Assembly (NCBI RefSeq): GCF_019977315.1
Contig: NZ_AP024652.1
Location: forward strand, 1,054,001-1,118,000
Length of the DNA: 64,000 bases
Source of the DNA: Arthrobacter sp. StoSoilB22
GTDB lineage: Bacteria > Actinomycetota > Actinomycetes > Actinomycetales > Micrococcaceae
Direction: 5' to 3'
Position numbers and translations under genes: made by a program
Shown: positions 36,150 through 45,390 of the stretch, one piece after another
How the letters are laid out: the number at the start of each line of letters is the position of its first letter
Numbering within the stretch: position 1 is the first letter of the stretch
Notes under the pieces: generated by a model
Seen by the model: the letters and a program-made list of their open reading frames with translations, nothing else
Databases searched by the model: none
What the model was told of the DNA's origin: nothing

Positions 36150-36563
36150 CTACGTGGGCGGGGTCAGCAGCGGGATGACGTGGTCCGTCAGCAGCGGTGC
36201 CAGGTCGGTGGGCAGCGGCGCGTCCAGGTCCAGCCAGCGGATCTCCGCGATTTCCGCTGAAGGATGCGCGTCCCACGTTCCGGGGGCCGTGAAGACCGTT
36301 GCCTCGATATTGGTCGCGGCCTCGTTGGCTGCCTCCGCCAACCACACCCCGAGCGGCTCGAGGACGCCCGGCGGAACCTCGATGCCGACTTCCTCCAAGA
36401 GCTCCCGGGAGGCAGCCTCAGCAGCGGTTTCCCCTGGCTCGGGTTTGCCTCCGGGATGCATGAACTTGTCCGTGCCACGCTTGCGGACGGTCAACAAATG
36501 GCCTTCCTGGTTGTAAACGCACACCGCGCTCACAACGATCAGGTCCGTGCCGGTTCCACTCAT
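36150..36563 (-). CDS. Nudix hydrolase
   Basis: A 137-residue cytoplasmic Nudix-fold pyrophosphatase. The Nudix box GGKPEPGETAAEAASRELLE plus EVGI fits Gx5Ex7REUxEExGU exactly. The N-terminal strand IVVSAVCVYNQEGHLLTVRK and KFMHPGGK are typical of MutT-like or nucleoside-diphosphate-linked substrates, but the substrate cannot be assigned. GGGAGG precedes the ATG at about 6 nt. Its start overlaps the stop of the DUF6314 gene by 4 nt (ATGA), so the pair is translationally coupled. It ends 9 bp from the convergent ABC exporter gene. Confidence 0.9.
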   Translation of the reverse strand: MSGTGTDLIVVSAVCVYNQEGHLLTVRKRGTDKFMHPGGKPEPGETAAEAASRELLEEVGIEVPPGVLEPLGVWLAEAANEAATNIEATVFTAPGTWDAHPSAEIAEIRWLDLDAPLPTDLAPLLTDHVIPLLTPPT

Positions 36564-37018
36564 GGTTGCCTCCCGGCGTCGATCCGGACCAAGTGCGATT
36601 CAAGCAACAGATCCTTGGCTGGCCCGCGGACATCCCACGTGAAACTGAACGAGTCCGGGCCCTCACGGACGTAATTAACACAGTAATCGTCGGGGTCGCA
36701 CCAGTGCTTATCCTGGTTGCCTTCTTCGGCGAAGCTCATCACATGGAACGGGCGGCCGTCGGGGAAGAACACGTCCATCGAATCCGGGCTGGCTCCGGGT
36801 TTCAGGAGATACTCACGGAATGCCGGGCCTGAATGGGTAGGCCAGTGCATGGTTCCGTCTTCGCGGTAGTCCAGGCCGCCGTCGGGGTTCTTCACGTAGC
36901 GCACGACGCCGGAAAAGGTTCCGTTGGTGCCGGACGTCCGGTCCAGGAGGGTCCGCTCCACGCGCCAGCTGCCGGCCAGGTAGGCCTGCAAGTCCGGGGC
37001 GGGCTGCTGGTGATTCAA
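36560..37018 (-). CDS. DUF6314 family protein
   Basis: A ~152-residue protein with the DUF6314 pattern: AYLAGSWRVERTLLD near the N-terminus, FSGVVRYVKNPDGGLDYRED, DVFFPDGRPFHVMSF, HWCDPDDYCVNYV and a final FSFTWDVRGPAKDLLLES. The family is probably a small lipocalin-like beta barrel; function unknown. The start is uncertain: the frame opens with TTG at 37018, two bases from the 3' end of the tRNA-Arg gene, and TTG at 36991 (LQAYLAGSW) is an alternative that keeps the conserved core. The coding region may therefore be transcribed with the tRNA. It overlaps the Nudix gene. Confidence 0.78.
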   Translation of the reverse strand: MNHQQPAPDLQAYLAGSWRVERTLLDRTSGTNGTFSGVVRYVKNPDGGLDYREDGTMHWPTHSGPAFREYLLKPGASPDSMDVFFPDGRPFHVMSFAEEGNQDKHWCDPDDYCVNYVREGPDSFSFTWDVRGPAKDLLLESHLVRIDAGRQP

Positions 37019-37019
37019 G

Positions 37020-37092
37020 TGCCCTCGATTGGAATCGAACCAACGACACCGGCTTTAGGAGAGCCGTGCTCTATCCACTGAGCTACGAGGGC
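37020..37092 (-). tRNA. tRNA-Arg (anticodon CCT)
   Basis: A 73-nt cloverleaf on the minus strand. The acceptor stem GCCCTCG pairs with CGAGGGC, with discriminator A. The D arm is GCTCAGTGGATAGAGC, the anticodon arm CGGCTCTCCTAAAGCCG with CCT, and the T arm GTTGGTTCGATTCCAATC. CCA is not encoded in the gene. CCT reads AGG codons, which are rare in high-GC actinobacteria. Confidence 0.95.
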
Positions 37093-37187
37093 CTGTGCGT
37101 CCATGACTCTGAATCCCACTGCTGGAGCTCAAGGGCCCGGACACGACTACAAGCATACAAGCTGCCGGGGCGCTGCCCGAACACCGC

Positions 37188-37193
37188 TAGGCT
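37188..37193 (+). promoter_or_regulatory. -10 box TAGGCT for a leaderless DUF998 gene
   Basis: TAGGCT ends 7 nt before the ATG at 37201, which lacks a Shine-Dalgarno. Confidence 0.5.
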
Positions 37194-37200
37194 GACGTTC

Positions 37201-37998
37201 ATGAAAGGGCACGTCACTGCACCGGCAACAGCTGGATCCTTCCGTCCGAATACCCGCAGCATCAGGGCGAACATCGGAGGGTGGGCGCAATTGAGTGTGG
37301 TCCAGTACTTCGTGGCTGAAGCCGCTGTGATCGATGCCTGGGCGGGCCCGGAGCCGTACAGCAGGGCCACGGGATTCATCAGCGACCTCGGGGCAGTCTC
37401 TTGCGGCATTTATGAGGACAGGGCCGTGTGCTCGCCGCTGCATCTGCTGATGAATGCCTCGTTCGTGGTTCAGGGCTTGGCGTTGGTCCTTGGCTCGCTG
37501 TTCCTGACAGCCGGGCTCTTGAGCGTGGCTGCGCGGCCCGGCGTGCAAGCCCGGCGATTCCGGGCTGTTTCGGAGGGTTCCCTTCCTGCACGCGTCCTGA
37601 CCGTGCCCTGGATCTTGGCCGTTGCTATCCGGATTCTCACCGCTGTTGCGGGGGTAGGAACGGTAATTGTGGGTCTGGTTCCGGAGGACTTGGGCTCTCC
37701 CTGGCATTTCGCCGGCGCTTTGATGTACTTCATCGCCGGCGGCTTTGCCCTCCTGCTGTTGGGAGTCCTGTGGTTCCGGCAAACCCCGATCAGTTGGTTC
37801 CTCGCTGCGTGCGGGCTGACGTGCATTGGGGCACTCGTGATCGGCGCAATCACGGGAATGGACGTGCCGCAGCCGGGATTGCTGGAGAGGTTCATGGGCT
37901 ACCCGGTGACCATTGGCCTGGCAGCTGCGGGCCTGGTAATTGCCCAGCGTACGCACACGGAACGGAAACTGGCGCGGGCAGGGGCGGGTGCGCACTGA
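37201..37998 (+). CDS. DUF998-family membrane protein
   Basis: A 265-residue protein with six or seven hydrophobic helices. The region YSRATGFISDLGAVSCGIYE with PLHLLMNASFVVQGLALVLG is typical of DUF998 proteins, whose function is unknown; the conserved ISDLG motif is present. The ATG at 37201 (MKGHVTAPATAG) is chosen because the upstream frame crosses the tRNA gene and because a -10 box lies 7 nt before it. The N-terminal ~30 residues are hydrophilic. Confidence 0.8.
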   Translation: MKGHVTAPATAGSFRPNTRSIRANIGGWAQLSVVQYFVAEAAVIDAWAGPEPYSRATGFISDLGAVSCGIYEDRAVCSPLHLLMNASFVVQGLALVLGSLFLTAGLLSVAARPGVQARRFRAVSEGSLPARVLTVPWILAVAIRILTAVAGVGTVIVGLVPEDLGSPWHFAGALMYFIAGGFALLLLGVLWFRQTPISWFLAACGLTCIGALVIGAITGMDVPQPGLLERFMGYPVTIGLAAAGLVIAQRTHTERKLARAGAGAH

Positions 37999-38059
37999 GG
38001 TTTGTTGGCTGGGGCCTGGTGCTCCGGGCGGAAACGGGTGCGCCGCCGCGGACGAGTGG

Positions 38060-38695
38060 TCAGGCGGGCTTCGCACTCTTTCGTCCAAGGAACACGGCTA
38101 CCACGCCGCACACCAGGCTGAGAAGGAACAGTACCCAGGACGCAACCGTGACTGCTGACGCCAACGCCACCGAACCGGCGTCGGGCGCTTCGGCAGCGAG
38201 CACCGAGTCGATGGCCACGTTGGACCACAGGTGAGCCACCGCGAACAGCAGGGGAGCAGCCCACAGGGCCCAACGCCATGACTTTCGCGCCACATTGGTG
38301 CCAATCAACAGGAGCCAGCTGAAGCCGAAGATCAGCGGAAACAGAGTGCCGGCGGTCTTGTGGACGTAGTTGAGCTGGCCTCGGGCTGACTCGTCCATGG
38401 CCTCCCGGAGCTGGACGATGTAGTCCTGCGAGAATCCACCGATCAGCGAATCAGGCATGGCCAGGCCGCCGGAGAGCTGCGTCATCTGGTTCAAGGTGAG
38501 CAGGTGCAGGTACCAGAACAGGAACAGGCTGGCCACCACGCCCGCGATCACAATGAGCTTGGAGTTGCTCTGCGCCTTTTGCGGGGTGCGCTGCGTGGTG
38601 TTGTTGATCACGGGAGGCAGCGAGTGGTCGGGGACCACTGCCTTTGCTCCGTGCTTCTTGATGCGCTGGGCGGGTGTCTTGGCCATGTCATTCAT
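38060..38695 (-). CDS. Hypothetical four-helix membrane protein
   Basis: A 211-residue protein. A basic N-terminal tail (AKTPAQRIKKHGAKAVVPDH) precedes four helices: SKLIVIAGVVASLFLFWYLH, LFPLIFGFSWLLLIGTNV, WALWAAPLLFAVAHLWSNVA and VASWVLFLLSLVCGVVAVFL. The extracytoplasmic loop between helices 1 and 2 (about residues 75-120) contains QDYIVQLREAMDESARGQLN. I do not recognise the family. ATG 38695 or 38686 are both possible starts; the promoter must overlap that of the divergent gene at 38720, since the starts are only 24 bp apart. Confidence 0.65.
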   Translation of the reverse strand: MNDMAKTPAQRIKKHGAKAVVPDHSLPPVINNTTQRTPQKAQSNSKLIVIAGVVASLFLFWYLHLLTLNQMTQLSGGLAMPDSLIGGFSQDYIVQLREAMDESARGQLNYVHKTAGTLFPLIFGFSWLLLIGTNVARKSWRWALWAAPLLFAVAHLWSNVAIDSVLAAEAPDAGSVALASAVTVASWVLFLLSLVCGVVAVFLGRKSAKPA

Positions 38696-38707
38696 TATCC
38701 CGCCACA

Positions 38708-38713
38708 TAAGCT
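38708..38713 (+). promoter_or_regulatory. -10 box TAAGCT for a leaderless phosphatase gene
   Basis: TAAGCT ends 6 nt before the ATG at 38720. On the other strand the same bases lie between this gene and the divergent start at 38695, so the two promoters interlock. Confidence 0.55.
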
Positions 38714-38719
38714 GGATCC

Positions 38720-39565
38720 ATGACCACTGGCAGGCACACAGCAACTGAACTCGATCCATCACTGGATGACTACCAACTGGCCAGCGCCCTGGTTCGCGAA
38801 GCAGGCCAGCTGGCGCTGCTCATGCGGATGGGCGGGCTACAGGGTGAACGCAAGACCTCAGTGTCCGACGTCGTAACTGCGGCCGATCACGCAGCTGAGG
38901 CTTACGTCCTGGAACAGTTGCGGCGCTGCCGTCCCCAGGATGGCATTCTGGGCGAGGAGGGGGCCTCCGTTGCCGGCACGAGCGGCCGGACCTGGGTGAT
39001 CGACCCCGTGGACGGCACCTACAATTTCCTGCACGGCTCCACGTACTGGTGCTCGGCCATCGCCCTTAAGCGCGATGATGCAGACCACGGCGGTCACCCG
39101 GTTGCCGATCCCGAGGTGCTGCTGGGGGCCATCTATCAGCCCGAACTGGACAAGCTCTGGCTTGGCGGCCCGGATCGCCCTTCCACGCTGAACGACGAGC
39201 CGATTTCCGGTTTCGGTGACCTCCCCGTGAGCCAAATCTCCGCCGCCACCTACATCCATCCCACCTGGCTGGCGGACCCCCGCGCAGCAATGCCGTGGCA
39301 CGCGGCTGCAGTTTCCGCGGCATCACTGCGCATGTTCGGCTCAGGTTCCTGCGACCTCGGCAGGGTTGCTGACGGGGAGCTCGGTTGCTGGTTCCAGCAC
39401 AGTTGCCCGGAATGGGACTGGCTTCCCGGCAAAGCGATCGTCCGCGCGGCCGGCGGGGACACCGCCGTCGTGCAGGTCAACGGACTGAACTGGTTCGTGG
39501 CAGGAGGCCCGACGGCGGTCCGTGAGTTGAGCGCTGCCCTCACCTCTGTTCCCCAATTTGCGTAG
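38720..39565 (+). CDS. Inositol-monophosphatase-family phosphatase
   Basis: A 281-residue cytoplasmic enzyme of the Mg2+-dependent, Li+-sensitive phosphatase superfamily. The metal motifs are SDVVTAADHAAE (D in TxxD), GEEGASVAG, WVIDPVDGTYNFLHG and the C-terminal EWDWLPGKAIVRAAGG. Substrates in the family include inositol monophosphate, histidinol phosphate and sugar bisphosphates. Histidinol phosphatase (HisN-type) or inositol phosphatase are both possible and the sequence alone does not decide. No ribosome-binding site is seen and the -10 box is 6 nt upstream. Confidence 0.88.
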   Translation: MTTGRHTATELDPSLDDYQLASALVREAGQLALLMRMGGLQGERKTSVSDVVTAADHAAEAYVLEQLRRCRPQDGILGEEGASVAGTSGRTWVIDPVDGTYNFLHGSTYWCSAIALKRDDADHGGHPVADPEVLLGAIYQPELDKLWLGGPDRPSTLNDEPISGFGDLPVSQISAATYIHPTWLADPRAAMPWHAAAVSAASLRMFGSGSCDLGRVADGELGCWFQHSCPEWDWLPGKAIVRAAGGDTAVVQVNGLNWFVAGGPTAVRELSAALTSVPQFA

Positions 39566-39643
39566 GGCGTTTCGGAGGGCACCAGCACACCGGATCTGGC
39601 GCGACGTAGAGTGTCAGAGGCACCGCCTAGACTGGTAGGCACC

Positions 39644-42190
39644 ATGGATATGTTGTTTGACCCCTACGCAGACGGACCCTTCAAAGCAGGCACCAAAGCC
39701 GCACTCAAGGCTGCCCCGGAGCTTTCCCCCTCCGGCGGTGGCTCCTCCGGGCCCCGCCTTCAGGAAGGCGCCGGCGAGTCAAAAGACCTTCCGGGCCAGG
39801 GTGCACCGGGAGGGTGGGACCACCACGGAACCCACGGCTTACCCACTGCCGATGCCCTGCTCCAGGGACTGAATCCACAGCAGGAAGAAGCTGTGAAACA
39901 CGCCGGAAGCCCCCTGCTGATCGTTGCAGGCGCGGGCTCCGGCAAGACCCGTGTGCTCAGTAACAGGATCGCCTACCTCATTGCCACCAAGCGTGCCCAT
40001 CACGGCGAAATCCTGGCCATCACCTTCACTAACAAAGCGGCGGCCGAAATGCGGGAACGCATCGAAGCCCTGGTGGGACCCCGGGCCAAGGGCATGTGGA
40101 TCTCCACCTTCCACTCGTCCTGCGTACGTATCCTGCGCCGGGAAGCGGCCAACGTGGGCCTGAATTCCAACTTCTCCATTTACGACTCCGCTGATTCATT
40201 GCGCCTGATCACCCTGGTGGCCAAGAACCTGGACCTCGATCCCAAGAAGTTTGCTCCAAAGGCCATCCAACACAAGATTTCCGCGCTCAAGAACGAGCTC
40301 ATCGATGCCGACTCCTACGTGTCCTCGGCAAACCATAACGACCCCTTTGAAAGCGCCGTTGCAGAGGTCTTCAAGGGCTACACGCAGCGTCTCCGGCAAG
40401 CCAACGCCATGGACTTCGATGACCTCATCGCCGAAACCGTGTACATGTTCAGGGCCTTCCCGGCGCTCGCGGAATCCTACCGGCGCCGTTTCCGGCACGT
40501 GTTGGTTGACGAGTACCAGGACACCAACCACGCCCAGTACGCACTGGTCAGGGAAATCGTGGGTTTGGGAACGGATACGGACGTTGCGCCCAGCGAACTG
40601 ACTGTGGTGGGCGATTCCGATCAGTCCATTTATGCCTTCCGCGGCGCGGACATCCGCAACATCGTGGAGTTCGAGGCCGACTATCCGAACGCCCGCACCA
40701 TCAAACTTGAGCAGAATTACCGCTCCACACAGAACATCCTCAGCGCCGCCAACTCGGTGATTTCCCGTAACCCGAACCGCCAGGAAAAGCGTTTGTGGAC
40801 AGCGGAGGGCGACGGCGAGAAAATCGTTGGCTACGTGGGGGAGAACGAACACGACGAAGCCCAGTTCATTGCCAAGGAAATCGACCGCCTGCAGGACGAG
40901 GACGGCTTGCGTCCCGGCGACGTCGCCATCTTCTACCGCACCAACGCGCAGTCACGCTCCATTGAGGATGTGCTGGTCCGGGTGGGCTTGCCCTACAAAG
41001 TGGTGGGCGGTACGCGCTTCTATGAGCGCAAGGAAATCAAGGATGCCCTGGCGTACTTGCGCGTCCTGGTGAACCCGGACGACGACGTCAACCTCCGCCG
41101 CGTATTGAACGAACCCAAGCGCGGGATCGGTGATCGCGCCGAGGGTGCAGTTGCCGCTTTGGCGGAGCGGGAACGCACGTCATTCATGGCCGCTGCACGT
41201 CGCGCCGACCAAGCTCCCGGAATGGCAACCCGCTCGGTCAACGCCGTCCTGGGCTTCGTGAAGCTGCTGGATGACCTCGCCGAGGTGGCGTCCGGCTCCG
41301 GCGCCGCTGCTGCCCTCGAAGCCGTCCTTGAACAGACCGGTTACCTGGCGGGCCTGCGCGCCAGCAACGACCCCCAGGACGAATCCCGCGTGGAGAACCT
41401 TGCCGAACTGGTGGCCGTGGTCCGGGAGTACGAGCGCGATAATCCGGACGGGTCCCTCGGCGAGTTCCTGGAGCAGGTCTCCTTGGTGGCAGACGCCGAC
41501 CAGATCCCCGATGCCCCTGGTGCGGACATTGATGCCGCGGTGGCTGAGGCCAAGAGGATGGGCGTTGTCACGCTCATGACCCTGCACACAGCCAAGGGCC
41601 TGGAGTTCCCGGTGGTCTTCCTCACCGGCATGGAGCACGGTATCTTCCCGCATCAGCGCTCGGCAACGGACCCCAAGGAGCTAGCGGAGGAACGCCGCCT
41701 GGCCTACGTGGGCCTGACCCGTGCCCGCAAGCGCCTTTATGTCACGCGCTCTGAGGTTCGCAGCATGTGGGGCCAGAGCCAGTACAACCCCGCCAGCCAG
41801 TTCCTGGAAGAGATTCCCTCCGAACTTGTGGAGTGGAAGCGCGAAGGAATGAGTCGCCAGGCCGCAGGTGGCTGGGGGAGCGCCCCCATCGGGTCCAACC
41901 GCTACGGTGGTTCGTTCTGGGGTGCGGGCACATCCCGCGGTGCTGCCGCCAGCCCAACCGCAGGGTTCGACGCCGACGTCCCGGCCGCCGTCGTACGCAA
42001 CAGGGTCCAGCCGCAAAAGGAAGTTATTTCCGTGGTGGCGGGGGACAAGGTCAACCACACAAGCTTCGGCAACGGAGTGGTCTTGGGCATCGAGGGTTCG
42101 GGGGACAAGACGGTGGCGAAGGTGAAGTTCGACGTCGGCGAAAAGCGACTTCTCTTGCGGTATGCGCCCCTGACCAAGTTGGATGCGTGA
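39644..42190 (+). CDS. pcrA: ATP-dependent DNA helicase PcrA/UvrD
   Basis: An 848-residue superfamily 1A helicase. Motifs in order: Q motif LNPQQEEAV, Walker A GAGSGKTRVLSNRI, Ia TFTNKAAAEMRERI, II VDEYQDTNHAQYAL, III GDSDQSIYAFRGADI, IV EQNYRSTQNIL, V VTLMTLHTAKGLEFPVVFLT and VI RRLAYVGLTRARKRLYV. The C-terminal ~60 residues (GDKVNHTSFGNGVVLGIEGS) are the Tudor-like domain that contacts RNA polymerase in PcrA/UvrD. It unwinds DNA 3' to 5' in nucleotide excision repair and replication-fork clearance. The first ~75 residues are a low-complexity Gly/Pro/Ser extension. The ATG at 39644 has GGTAGG 4 nt upstream. Confidence 0.95.
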   Translation: MDMLFDPYADGPFKAGTKAALKAAPELSPSGGGSSGPRLQEGAGESKDLPGQGAPGGWDHHGTHGLPTADALLQGLNPQQEEAVKHAGSPLLIVAGAGSGKTRVLSNRIAYLIATKRAHHGEILAITFTNKAAAEMRERIEALVGPRAKGMWISTFHSSCVRILRREAANVGLNSNFSIYDSADSLRLITLVAKNLDLDPKKFAPKAIQHKISALKNELIDADSYVSSANHNDPFESAVAEVFKGYTQRLRQANAMDFDDLIAETVYMFRAFPALAESYRRRFRHVLVDEYQDTNHAQYALVREIVGLGTDTDVAPSELTVVGDSDQSIYAFRGADIRNIVEFEADYPNARTIKLEQNYRSTQNILSAANSVISRNPNRQEKRLWTAEGDGEKIVGYVGENEHDEAQFIAKEIDRLQDEDGLRPGDVAIFYRTNAQSRSIEDVLVRVGLPYKVVGGTRFYERKEIKDALAYLRVLVNPDDDVNLRRVLNEPKRGIGDRAEGAVAALAERERTSFMAAARRADQAPGMATRSVNAVLGFVKLLDDLAEVASGSGAAAALEAVLEQTGYLAGLRASNDPQDESRVENLAELVAVVREYERDNPDGSLGEFLEQVSLVADADQIPDAPGADIDAAVAEAKRMGVVTLMTLHTAKGLEFPVVFLTGMEHGIFPHQRSATDPKELAEERRLAYVGLTRARKRLYVTRSEVRSMWGQSQYNPASQFLEEIPSELVEWKREGMSRQAAGGWGSAPIGSNRYGGSFWGAGTSRGAAASPTAGFDADVPAAVVRNRVQPQKEVISVVAGDKVNHTSFGNGVVLGIEGSGDKTVAKVKFDVGEKRLLLRYAPLTKLDA

Positions 42191-42204
42191 AATCGCACGG
42201 CATA

Positions 42205-42903
42205 ATGAGGGGCATGCGACGGACTGTTGGGCCGATCCTGGCCGCCTTGATCATGGTGCTGGCGGCGGGATGCTCTTTCGCCACCAAAGATCCTGACTAT
42301 GTGCCGCCGGCCCCGTTGCCGCCGCTTGAACAGCTCCAGCAGGTTCCCGTCACTGAGCAGACCACCTTGTCCGCGGGCGAGGATGTCACTGCTTTTGTCA
42401 CGGCTGACAAGAACATTGTCTGCGCCATGACGTCCTCACGGGGTGGGCACCTCAATCTCCCGTATGAGGCCAACTCTTACTCGGATGCTGCCAACAACAA
42501 GTTCGCCGTTGTTCCCGTGGTCCACTGTGAACTGGCCAAGTATGCCGCACCGGAGCCCGACGACGTCGCTGACGATTGTGCGGGAATCGGCCTCGGATAC
42601 CTGGGCGGGACGGTGCTCCTGACTCCGGAGAAGGCGGTGTACGGCTCATGTCGTTCCGGCGTAACACAAATGGAGTCGGAGTTCGGTCCGAAGGGCAGCC
42701 GGGAAGGTCCCATCTCCAAGCTCCGGGAGCTGGGGGAGGGGCAGAACATTGAGCGCAACGGTCTGCGGTGTTCGGCATACAACGGCGGCGTTGCTTGCGG
42801 AAATATCTCCGGGGGCGTGGCGTTCTTCGTCAATCGCGAGGGCTACCAGTTGATTTCCGACGGCGGGAAAAAGGTCTCGGGAAACCTGAAACTTGCGTCG
42901 TGA
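42205..42903 (+). CDS. Secreted lipoprotein of unknown function
   Basis: A 232-residue lipoprotein (229 if ATG 42214 is used). The signal peptide MRRTVGPILAALIMVLAAGC ends in the lipobox LAAGC, followed by a Pro-rich spacer (YVPPAPLPPLEQLQQV). The mature part has six further cysteines (VCAMTSSRGG, VHCELAK, DDCAGIG, GSCRSGV, RCSAYNGGVACG), likely disulfide-bonded in a compact extracytoplasmic domain. I do not recognise the family, but the pattern resembles small Cys-rich actinobacterial lipoproteins. It follows pcrA by 14 bp and precedes a terminator. Confidence 0.8.
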   Translation: MRGMRRTVGPILAALIMVLAAGCSFATKDPDYVPPAPLPPLEQLQQVPVTEQTTLSAGEDVTAFVTADKNIVCAMTSSRGGHLNLPYEANSYSDAANNKFAVVPVVHCELAKYAAPEPDDVADDCAGIGLGYLGGTVLLTPEKAVYGSCRSGVTQMESEFGPKGSREGPISKLRELGEGQNIERNGLRCSAYNGGVACGNISGGVAFFVNREGYQLISDGGKKVSGNLKLAS

Positions 42904-42931
42904 CTGCTCTTGGATAGTGGGCGGGCGGCCC

Positions 42932-42958
42932 AAAAACCGCGTCATTCTGCGGGTTTTC
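42932..42958 (+). terminator. Probable terminator after the lipoprotein gene
   Basis: AAAACCGC and GCGGGTTTT form a stem with one bulged base around an 8-nt loop, ending in a T-run. Confidence 0.6.
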
Positions 42959-42980
42959 TACAGCCGATAGAAGTGTAAGG

Positions 42981-43167
42981 TTACTCACTTAACAGGTAGT
43001 GTGTAGCTGGCGGGACTCCTCAAAGGGCTAAAGTTCCGAGAGGACCTTACGCAATGTGACCGGCTTCAATCCTGGTTGTTACCGCGTACTTTCCGCAGCT
43101 GGCTATCGCGGTCATCGCGGTTCCCGGCTGAACAGAAAACTACTTCGACGTAGAAGGACACTAAACC
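42981..43167 (+). promoter_or_regulatory. sucCD promoter and long 5' leader
   Basis: A TTACTC/TAGCTG pair with 17-bp spacing (42981-43009) would start transcription near 43016, leaving a leader of about 150 nt. The leader can fold locally (CTACTTCGACGTAG near 43140; direct repeats of ATCGCGGT near 43105-43123). I cannot match it to a known riboswitch class. Confidence 0.35.
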
Positions 43168-44337
43168 GTGGACCTGTTTGAATATCAGGCGCGCGATATG
43201 TTCGAAGCGCACGGTGTACCCGTGCTCGCCGGCATCGTGGCGCACACTCCTGAAGAAGCAAAGGCAGCTGCCGAGAAGATCGGCGGCGTAACTGTCGTCA
43301 AGGCACAGGTTAAGGTTGGTGGCCGCGGCAAGGCTGGCGGCGTCAAGGTTGCCAAGACTGCCGAAGAGGCACTTGAGCACTCCACCAACATCCTGGGCAT
43401 GGACATCAAGGGCCACACCGTCAACAAGGTGATGATCGCCCAGGGTGCTGACATCGCCGAAGAGTTCTACTTCTCGGTCCTCCTGGACCGCGCCAACCGC
43501 AACTACCTGGCCATGTGCTCGGTTGAGGGCGGCATGGAGATCGAGCAGCTTGCCGTGGAGCGTCCCGAGGCCCTGGCCAAGATCGCCATCGACCCCGCAG
43601 TGGGCATCGACCAGGCCAAGGCTGACGAGATCGTCGCCGCTGCAGGTTTCGCTGAAGAACTGCGCGGCAAAGTGGCCGACGTCATTCTGAAGCTCTGGGA
43701 CGTCTTCAAGAAGGAAGACGCAACCCTGGTTGAGGTCAACCCGCTGGTCCGCACCGGCGCCGGCGAGATCGTTGCCCTCGACGGCAAGGTCTCCCTGGAT
43801 GAGAACGCTGACTTCCGCCACGTGCACCACGCCACGTTGGAAGACAAGGATGCAGCTGACCCGCTGGAGGCCAAGGCCAAGGCCCAGGACCTCAACTACG
43901 TCAAGCTGGACGGCGAAGTAGGCATCATCGGCAACGGCGCCGGTCTTGTGATGTCCACCCTCGACGTCGTTGCATACGCCGGCGAGAACCACGGCAACGT
44001 CAAGCCCGCCAACTTCCTGGACATCGGCGGTGGAGCTTCCGCCGAGGTCATGGCCAACGGCCTCGACGTCATCCTGGGCGACTCCCAGGTCAAGAGCGTG
44101 TTCGTGAACGTCTTCGGTGGCATCACCGCCTGTGACGCCGTTGCCAAGGGCATCGTCGGCGCACTGGCTGAGCTGGGTTCCTCCGCGAACAAGCCGCTGG
44201 TAGTTCGCCTCGACGGCAACAACGTTGAGGAAGGCCGCCGCATCCTGACCGAGGCCAACCACCCGCTGGTTACCCTGGCCGCCACCATGGACGAGGGCGC
44301 CGACAAGGCCGCCGAGCTCGCCAACGCAGCTAAGTAA
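43168..44337 (+). CDS. sucC: Succinyl-CoA synthetase beta subunit
   Basis: A 389-residue ATP-grasp subunit. Family marks include [20 protein letters not shown] at the N-terminus, [20 protein letters not shown] for nucleotide binding, VEVNPLV, and the C-terminal CoA-ligase segment [18 protein letters not shown]. With SucD it makes ATP or GTP from succinyl-CoA in the TCA cycle. Start GTG 43168 with AGAAGGA 9 nt upstream; sucD follows after 12 bp. Confidence 0.97.
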   Translation: MDLFEYQARDMFEAHGVPVLAGIVAHTPEEAKAAAEKIGGVTVVKAQVKVGGRGKAGGVKVAKTAEEALEHSTNILGMDIKGHTVNKVMIAQGADIAEEFYFSVLLDRANRNYLAMCSVEGGMEIEQLAVERPEALAKIAIDPAVGIDQAKADEIVAAAGFAEELRGKVADVILKLWDVFKKEDATLVEVNPLVRTGAGEIVALDGKVSLDENADFRHVHHATLEDKDAADPLEAKAKAQDLNYVKLDGEVGIIGNGAGLVMSTLDVVAYAGENHGNVKPANFLDIGGGASAEVMANGLDVILGDSQVKSVFVNVFGGITACDAVAKGIVGALAELGSSANKPLVVRLDGNNVEEGRRILTEANHPLVTLAATMDEGADKAAELANAAK

Positions 44338-44349
44338 AGGGACGCGACA

Positions 44350-45252
44350 ATGTCTATCTACCTCAACAAGGACTCCAAAGTCATCGTTCAGGGCATCACC
44401 GGCGGCGAGGGCACCAAGCACACCGCCCTCATGCTCAAGGCCGGCACCAACATTGTTGGTGGCGTCAACGCCCGCAAGGCCGGCACCACGGTCCTGCACG
44501 GCGATAAGGAAATCAACGTCTTCGGCACCGTCAAGGAAGCCATCGCTGAAACCGGCGCTGACGTCTCCATCGTCTTCGTACCCCCGGCATTCACCAAGGA
44601 CGCCGTAGTTGAAGCCATCGAAGCCGGCATCGGCCTGGTAGTTGTCATCACCGAAGGCGTTCCTGTTCAGGACTCCGCCGAATTCTGGGCTCTCGCCCAG
44701 TCCAAGGTTGACGCTGACGGCAAGCAGATCACCCGCATCATCGGACCGAACTGCCCCGGCATCATCACCCCCGGCGAAGCACTGGTTGGTATCACCCCGG
44801 CGAACATCACGGGCAAGGGCCCCATCGGCCTGGTGTCCAAGTCCGGTACCTTGACCTACCAGATGATGTACGAACTCCGCGACCTCGGCTTCTCCACCGC
44901 GATCGGCATCGGTGGCGACCCCATCATCGGCACCACGCACATCGACGCCCTGGCTGCGTTCGAGGCTGATCCGGAGACCAAGGCAATCGTCATGATCGGC
45001 GAAATCGGTGGCGACGCTGAAGAGCGCGCAGCCGACTTCATCAAGGCCAACGTCACCAAGCCGGTTGTTGGCTACGTTGCAGGCTTCACCGCTCCGGAGG
45101 GCAAGACCATGGGCCACGCAGGCGCCATCGTCTCCGGCTCTGCAGGAACGGCACAGGCCAAGAAGGAAGCTCTCGAAGCTGCAGGCGTGAAGGTCGGCAA
45201 GACGCCGTCCGAAACCGCCACGCTGCTGCGCGAAGTTTACGCAACGCTCTAG
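44350..45252 (+). CDS. sucD: Succinyl-CoA synthetase alpha subunit
   Basis: A 300-residue subunit with the CoA-binding Rossmann domain ([20 protein letters not shown]) and the phosphohistidine site [20 protein letters not shown], where the transferred phosphate is held. [20 protein letters not shown] is the usual family signature. AAAGGGA lies 8 nt before the ATG. It is the last gene of the operon; a large hairpin follows. Confidence 0.97.
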   Translation: MSIYLNKDSKVIVQGITGGEGTKHTALMLKAGTNIVGGVNARKAGTTVLHGDKEINVFGTVKEAIAETGADVSIVFVPPAFTKDAVVEAIEAGIGLVVVITEGVPVQDSAEFWALAQSKVDADGKQITRIIGPNCPGIITPGEALVGITPANITGKGPIGLVSKSGTLTYQMMYELRDLGFSTAIGIGGDPIIGTTHIDALAAFEADPETKAIVMIGEIGGDAEERAADFIKANVTKPVVGYVAGFTAPEGKTMGHAGAIVSGSAGTAQAKKEALEAAGVKVGKTPSETATLLREVYATL

Positions 45253-45268
45253 GTTCTACAGCTAACTC

Positions 45269-45319
45269 ACGACGACGGCCCGGCGCCTTCCCTACGGAAG
45301 GTGACGGGACGTCGTCGTG
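45269..45319 (+). terminator. Large hairpin after sucD
   Basis: CACGACGAC and GTCGTCGTG form the base, with an inner CCTTCC/GGAAGG stem, over 51 nt. No T-run follows, so it may act as a stabiliser or a rho-assisted terminator rather than a classical one. Confidence 0.55.
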
Positions 45320-45390
45320 CTCTAAGTAGCTGACGCGAGCCGAAGAGTCTGGGGGAAAACTCCGACCCGCGCCAGGTCCGTGGGGGCTGG

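Noticed and set aside
43010..43167. sucC leader as a known riboswitch
   Set aside because: No conserved block of a class I can recognise; only small local dyads.
43066..45117. 683-codon open frame antisense to sucC and sucD
   Set aside because: High third-position GC in the sense strand leaves the opposite frame without stops. The translation is compositionally odd (Gly/Val/Asp-rich) and has no start signal.
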